From Clostridiales bacterium UBA4644 (GTDB lineage: Bacteria > Bacillota > Clostridia > Oscillospirales > Butyricicoccaceae), in assembly GCA_002405755.1 (NCBI GenBank), contig DHMK01000038.1, positions 51,172 through 67,388 on the forward strand: a DNA stretch of 16,217 nucleotides, written 5' to 3'. Position 1 is the stretch's first letter; each line of letters begins with the position of its first letter. The translations under genes were made by a program, and so were the position numbers. Under the pieces are notes generated by a model that did not search any database, was not told the origin of the DNA, and saw nothing but the letters and a program-made list of their open reading frames with translations. Of this stretch, positions 13,032 through 16,217 are shown piece by piece.

Positions 13032-13799
13032 TCACTTCAGGCCAAACAGCCGTTTTCCGTTTTCCAGACAAAGCCTTGCCAGGGCCTCCGGCTCCAGCTC
13101 CAGCACCTCCGCCAGCCTTTGGGCGATATAGGGCAGGCTGCGGGAATCGTTGCGCCGGCCCCGCAGGGGAACGGGGGAAAGATAGGGCGAATCCGTCTCC
13201 AGCAGCAGCCGGTCCCGGGGGACGGCGGCCGCCGCCTCCAGGCTTTTCCGGGCGTTTTTATAGGTCACGGGGCCGTCGAAGCCAAAATACCAGCCCGCTT
13301 GCGCCAGCGCGCGGGCCATTTCCGGGCTGCCGCTGAAGCAATGCAGAACGCCCCGCACATCGGGAAATTCCCGCAGGATGTCCAGCGTGTCGCCGTGGGC
13401 CTCCCGGTCGTGGACGATCACCGGCAGATCAAGCTCCCGGGCCAGGGCCAGCTGGGCGCGAAAGGCCTGCCGCTGGACCTCCCGGGGCGGATTCTGCTCC
13501 CAATAATAGTCCAGCCCGATCTCGCCGATGGCAACGACCTTCGGCCGGGCCGCCAGCTGCCGCAGGGCGGAAAGCTCGGCTTCGCCAAAGCCGGCGCAGT
13601 GCTCCGGATGGACGCCCACGGCGGCGTAAACATGGGGATAGGCCTCCGCCAGCGCCGCCGCCCTTTGGGAGGAGGGCAGGTCGCAGCCCGGATCCAGCAC
13701 CAGCGAGACCCCGGCCTCCGGCAGGGCGGAGAGCACGGTGTCCCGGTCGGCGTCGAAGGCCTCGTCGTCGTAATGGGCATGGGTGTCAAAAAGCTCCAT
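13032..13799 (-). CDS. tatD: TatD-family metal-dependent deoxyribonuclease
   Basis: A 255-residue TIM-barrel hydrolase of the TatD family, which in characterised members removes nucleotides from DNA ends and works in DNA repair or turnover. Metal ligands are all visible: the HAH pair H7 and H9, E93 in AIGEIGLDYYW, H130 in VIVHDREAH, H153 in VLHCFSG and D203 in LETDSPYLSP. The loop after it reads RGRRNDSRS where many members have RNEP. The frame extends 19 codons upstream, but the ATG at 13797-13799 has AGGAGG at proper distance and starts at the conserved LFDTHAH. It follows metG, a common Firmicute pairing, and precedes citC by 10 bases. Confidence 0.92.
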   Translation of the reverse strand: MELFDTHAHYDDEAFDADRDTVLSALPEAGVSLVLDPGCDLPSSQRAAALAEAYPHVYAAVGVHPEHCAGFGEAELSALRQLAARPKVVAIGEIGLDYYWEQNPPREVQRQAFRAQLALARELDLPVIVHDREAHGDTLDILREFPDVRGVLHCFSGSPEMARALAQAGWYFGFDGPVTYKNARKSLEAAAAVPRDRLLLETDSPYLSPVPLRGRRNDSRSLPYIAQRLAEVLELEPEALARLCLENGKRLFGLK

Positions 13800-13824
13800 G
13801 AGATCCTCCTGGTGATTTTCAGAA

Positions 13825-13845
13825 AGGGCCGGCAAGGCCGGCCCT
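13825..13845. other. Perfect hairpin in the metG-tatD gap
   Basis: A 9-bp stem, AGGGCCGGC paired with GCCGGCCCT around a 3-base loop. On the minus strand it is followed by TTTCTGAAAA, only a weak T tract, so it may reduce read-through from metG into tatD or stabilise a message end rather than terminate fully. Confidence 0.6.
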
Positions 13846-13873
13846 GAAGGGAACACTTAAAAAAGCGCGGGCT

Positions 13874-15862
13874 TCAGCACATTTTTGCGCCGGCGGGGAT
13901 GGCATCGTCCAGCATGACCAGCTGGAGCTTTTCCTCGCCCCGCTCCTTGTGGACGGCGGAGATCAGCATGCCGCGGCTCTCCTGCCCCATCATTTTCCTG
14001 GGCGGCAGGTTGACGATGGCCAGCAGCGTCTTGCCCAGAAGCTGCTCCGGCTCATAAAACTTATGGATGCCGGAGAGGATCTGCCGGTCGACGCCGGTGC
14101 CGTCGTCCAGGATGAACCTGAGCAGCTTGTCAGACTTCTTCACGGCGGAGCATTCCTTCACCTTGACGGCCCGGAAGTCGCTTTTGCAGAAGGTGTCGAA
14201 GTCCACGGTCTCCTCCAGCTGCGGCTCCAGCTCCAGCGGCGGCAGCGCGGCTTTTTTCGCCTGCTCGGCCAGCTGCTCCAGCTCGGCCAGGGCCTGCTCC
14301 GCGTCGATGCGGGGGAAGAGATTATCGCCCTTGACGGTGGGCCGGGTCTCGCCCCGGCTTCCCCACTGGGCCGCGCTCTCCCAGCTGCGGCAGCAGGGGC
14401 ATGCGCCGATCTGCGCAAAGAGCTTTTCCATGCTCTCGGGCATGAAGGGCGTCAGCAGGATGCCGCAGATCCGGGTGACCTCCAGCAGATTGTAAAGCAC
14501 GTGGGCCAGCCGGGGGCCGTTTTTGTCCATGTCTTTGGCCAGCGCCCAGGGGGCGTTTTCATCGATATATTTATTGGCCCGGTCGATGACCTGGAAGACC
14601 TCGTCCAGCGCCTTATGGGGGGCGAAGGCGTCCATCTGGGCCTGATAGCTGTCCCGCAGGGCGCAGGCGGCGGCCTTCAGCTGAGCGTCGAAGGGCTGCT
14701 CGTCCACGGGCCTGCTGCAGCCCTCCGGCAGCGCGCCGCCGAAGTATTTGCCCACCATGGCGGTGGTGCGGCTCACCAGATTGCCCAAAACGTTGGCCAG
14801 ATCCACATTGATGGTGTTGATCAGGGCCTCGTTGGAGAAATTGCCGTCGGAGCCGAAGGGGAAGGTGCGCAAAAGGAAGAAGCGCAGCGCGTCTACGCCG
14901 AACTTTTCCGCCAGCACATAGGGATCCACCACGTTGCCCTTGGATTTGCTCATCTTGCCGCCGTCCATCAGCAGCCAGCCGTGGCCGAAGACCTTTTTGG
15001 GCAGGGGCATCTCCATGCTCATGAGCATGGCGGGCCAGATGATGGAATGGAAGCGGACGATCTCCTTGCCCACGATGTGCACGTCGGCGGGCCAGAAGCG
15101 GTCGTAATCGTGATATTTTTCATTGAGGAAGCCCAGGGCGGTGGTGTAGTTGAACAGGGCGTCTACCCACACATAGACCACGTGCTTGGGGTCGAAATCC
15201 ACGGGAATGCCCCAGGTGAAGCTGGTGCGGGAAACGCACAGATCCTCCAGGCCGGGCTTGATGAAGTTGTTCACCATCTCGTTGACCCGGCTGCGGGGCT
15301 CCAGAAAATCCGTCTCCTCCAGCAGACGGCGCACCGGCTCGGCATATTTGGACAGGCGGAAGAAATAGGCCTCCTCCTCCGCGTCCTGGACCTCCCGGCC
15401 GCAGTCCGGGCATTTACCGTCCTTCAGCTGGCTCTCCGTCCAGAAGCTCTCGCAGTCCCGGCAGTATTTGCCCTTGTAGGCGCCCTTGTAGATGTCGCCC
15501 TTTTCATACATCTTCTTAAAGATCCTCTGGACGGCCTCCACATGGTAATCATCCGTGGTGCGGATAAAGCGGTCGTTGGAGATGTTCATCAGCTTCCACA
15601 GATCCAGAACGCCCCGGGGGCCTTCCACGATCCGGTCTACGAACTCCTTCGGGGTAACGCCGGCGGCTGCGGCCTTGGCCTCGATCTTCTGGCCGTGCTC
15701 GTCGGTGCCGGTAAGGAACATCACCTCATAGCCCTGCAGCCGCTTGTAGCGCGCCATCGCGTCGGTCGCCACCGTGCAGTAGGTATGGCCGATGTGCAGC
15801 TTTGCCGAGGGGTAATAGATCGGCGTCGTGATGTAAAATTTCTTCTTACAGGTATCGCACAT
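13874..15862 (-). CDS. metG: Methionyl-tRNA synthetase with C-terminal tRNA-binding domain
   Basis: A 662-residue class I synthetase that charges tRNA-Met. HIGH is at residues 23-26 (KLHIGHTYCT), the TGTDEHGQKIE block at 51-61, a four-cysteine zinc knuckle at C134/C137 and C151/C154 in the connective domain, and KMSKSKGN at 303-310. An all-alpha anticodon-binding region follows. From about 555 there is a Trbp111-like OB-fold domain (FRAVKVKECSAV, LLGKTLLAIVNLPPRKMMG, ESRGMLISA), which non-specifically aids tRNA binding and dimerisation. The extra MCDTCKKK before the usual KFYITTPIYYPS start supplies two N-terminal cysteines. GAGGAATACT precedes the ATG. It lies 46 bases after rnhA. Confidence 0.96.
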   Translation of the reverse strand: MCDTCKKKFYITTPIYYPSAKLHIGHTYCTVATDAMARYKRLQGYEVMFLTGTDEHGQKIEAKAAAAGVTPKEFVDRIVEGPRGVLDLWKLMNISNDRFIRTTDDYHVEAVQRIFKKMYEKGDIYKGAYKGKYCRDCESFWTESQLKDGKCPDCGREVQDAEEEAYFFRLSKYAEPVRRLLEETDFLEPRSRVNEMVNNFIKPGLEDLCVSRTSFTWGIPVDFDPKHVVYVWVDALFNYTTALGFLNEKYHDYDRFWPADVHIVGKEIVRFHSIIWPAMLMSMEMPLPKKVFGHGWLLMDGGKMSKSKGNVVDPYVLAEKFGVDALRFFLLRTFPFGSDGNFSNEALINTINVDLANVLGNLVSRTTAMVGKYFGGALPEGCSRPVDEQPFDAQLKAAACALRDSYQAQMDAFAPHKALDEVFQVIDRANKYIDENAPWALAKDMDKNGPRLAHVLYNLLEVTRICGILLTPFMPESMEKLFAQIGACPCCRSWESAAQWGSRGETRPTVKGDNLFPRIDAEQALAELEQLAEQAKKAALPPLELEPQLEETVDFDTFCKSDFRAVKVKECSAVKKSDKLLRFILDDGTGVDRQILSGIHKFYEPEQLLGKTLLAIVNLPPRKMMGQESRGMLISAVHKERGEEKLQLVMLDDAIPAGAKMC

Positions 15863-15908
15863 AGTATTCCTCTTTCCCGCCGCTGCCGAATGAAAGCGCG
15901 GCGAAACG

Positions 15909-16217
15909 TTATTTGAGTTTTTTCCACTCCGCTACGGCCTGCTGGTCGCAGCGGTTGTTTTTTTCGTTCTCCGCGTGGCCCTTCACCCAGTGGCAGCGCA
16001 CCTCGTGGATATCCGTCAGCCCCAGCAGCTGCTCCCACAGGTCCGGGTTCAGCGCCGGCTTTTTGTCGCTCTTCACCCAGCCCCGCCGCTGCCAGCCTCT
16101 GGCCCAGCCCTTTTCCAGCGCGTCGATGACGTACTTGCTGTCGCTGTACAGCTCCACCACACACGGCTCCTTCAAAAGCCGCAGCGCCTCGATGACGGCG
16201 GTCAGCTCCATGCGGTT
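15909..16217 (-). CDS. rnhA: Ribonuclease HI (N-terminus beyond window)
   Basis: The last 102 codons are in the window; the gene starts to the right of base 16217. It encodes RNase HI, which cuts the RNA strand of RNA-DNA hybrids. The visible part begins at NRMELTAVIEAL, with the second catalytic acid (Glu of RMEL, E48 in E. coli numbering), then LYSDSKYVIDAL with the third (Asp, D70), GWARGWQRRGW, the basic KPALNPDLWEQL region, VRCHWVKGHAENEKNNRCD with the loop histidine (H124) and the final catalytic Asp (D134). The first catalytic Asp is outside. The C-terminus is short and ends in AEWKKLK. All visible active-site residues are intact. Confidence 0.93.
   Translation of the reverse strand, partial: NRMELTAVIEALRLLKEPCVVELYSDSKYVIDALEKGWARGWQRRGWVKSDKKPALNPDLWEQLLGLTDIHEVRCHWVKGHAENEKNNRCDQQAVAEWKKLK

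Noticed and set aside
11921..13336. Long plus-strand frame opposite citC and tatD
   Set aside because: Mirror of two genes with complete catalytic motifs; low-complexity Gly/Gln/His-rich translation typical of antisense in GC-rich DNA.
13800..13856. Upstream start for tatD
   Set aside because: It would translate the intergenic hairpin; the ATG at 13799 has AGGAGG and gives the standard N-terminus.
13949..15916. 655-codon plus-strand frame opposite metG
   Set aside because: Antisense to an intact methionyl-tRNA synthetase, no recognisable domain, His/Gln/Gly-rich. Similar long mirror frames opposite the ABC-F (2766-4682), WYL (1811-3160), AI-2E (5260-6564) and permease (8485-9504) genes were rejected for the same reason.

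Overview
The window reads as chromosome from a GC-rich low-GC-phylum relative, most likely a gut clostridium of the Oscillospiraceae type (inference). The evidence is strong AGGAGG ribosome-binding sites, near-consensus TTGACA/TATAAT promoters, Firmicute-style lipoproteins and intrinsic terminators, a clostridial type I toxin, and coding sequence with mostly G/C third positions. No phage, transposase, CRISPR array or rRNA was seen.

Region 1 (1-6581, all minus strand) is one tightly packed run from a good promoter at 6553-6581: an AI-2E-family membrane protein, a small DUF6512-like membrane protein, a two-domain ABC-F ATPase, a WYL-domain regulator, a HAD phosphatase, a stand-alone biotin-protein ligase and a PhzF-family isomerase that runs off the window. 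Most junctions are 4-base overlaps or gaps of a few bases. Region 2 (6642-7655, plus strand) is a divergently transcribed tRNA-Arg(ACG) with its own promoter and terminator, then an unrecognised lipoprotein gene with a terminator.

Region 3 (7692-10771, minus strand) is the main find. It is a three-gene ABC importer (lipoprotein, permease, ATPase; the COG2984/COG4120/COG1101 or TrpXYZ-like family) behind a consensus promoter and a leader of about 230 nt. The leader has a Shine-Dalgarno sequence and a 24-codon peptide with Phe-Tyr-Tyr-Ala-Tyr-Phe-Tyr-Phe in a row. It also has a pause-type hairpin, a 17-nt antiterminator strand overlapping the peptide stop codon, and an intrinsic terminator just before the first gene. 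These are all the parts of ribosome-mediated transcription attenuation sensing tyrosine and phenylalanine, so the importer is predicted to carry aromatic amino acids.

Region 4 (10774-12031) is a non-coding, palindrome-rich stretch. It holds a compact type I toxin-antitoxin module: a 26-residue hydrophobic toxin and a convergent antisense RNA whose -35 box lies inside the toxin terminator hairpin. The module sits between two perfect 68-bp direct repeats, each preceded by a hairpin with a constant CAGG loop and a variable, compensated stem. Two REP-like partial repeats lie further left.

Region 5 (12032-16217, minus strand) is a housekeeping run: ribonuclease HI (cut by the window edge), methionyl-tRNA synthetase, TatD-family nuclease and citrate lyase ligase. 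No citrate lyase subunit genes are present in the window.
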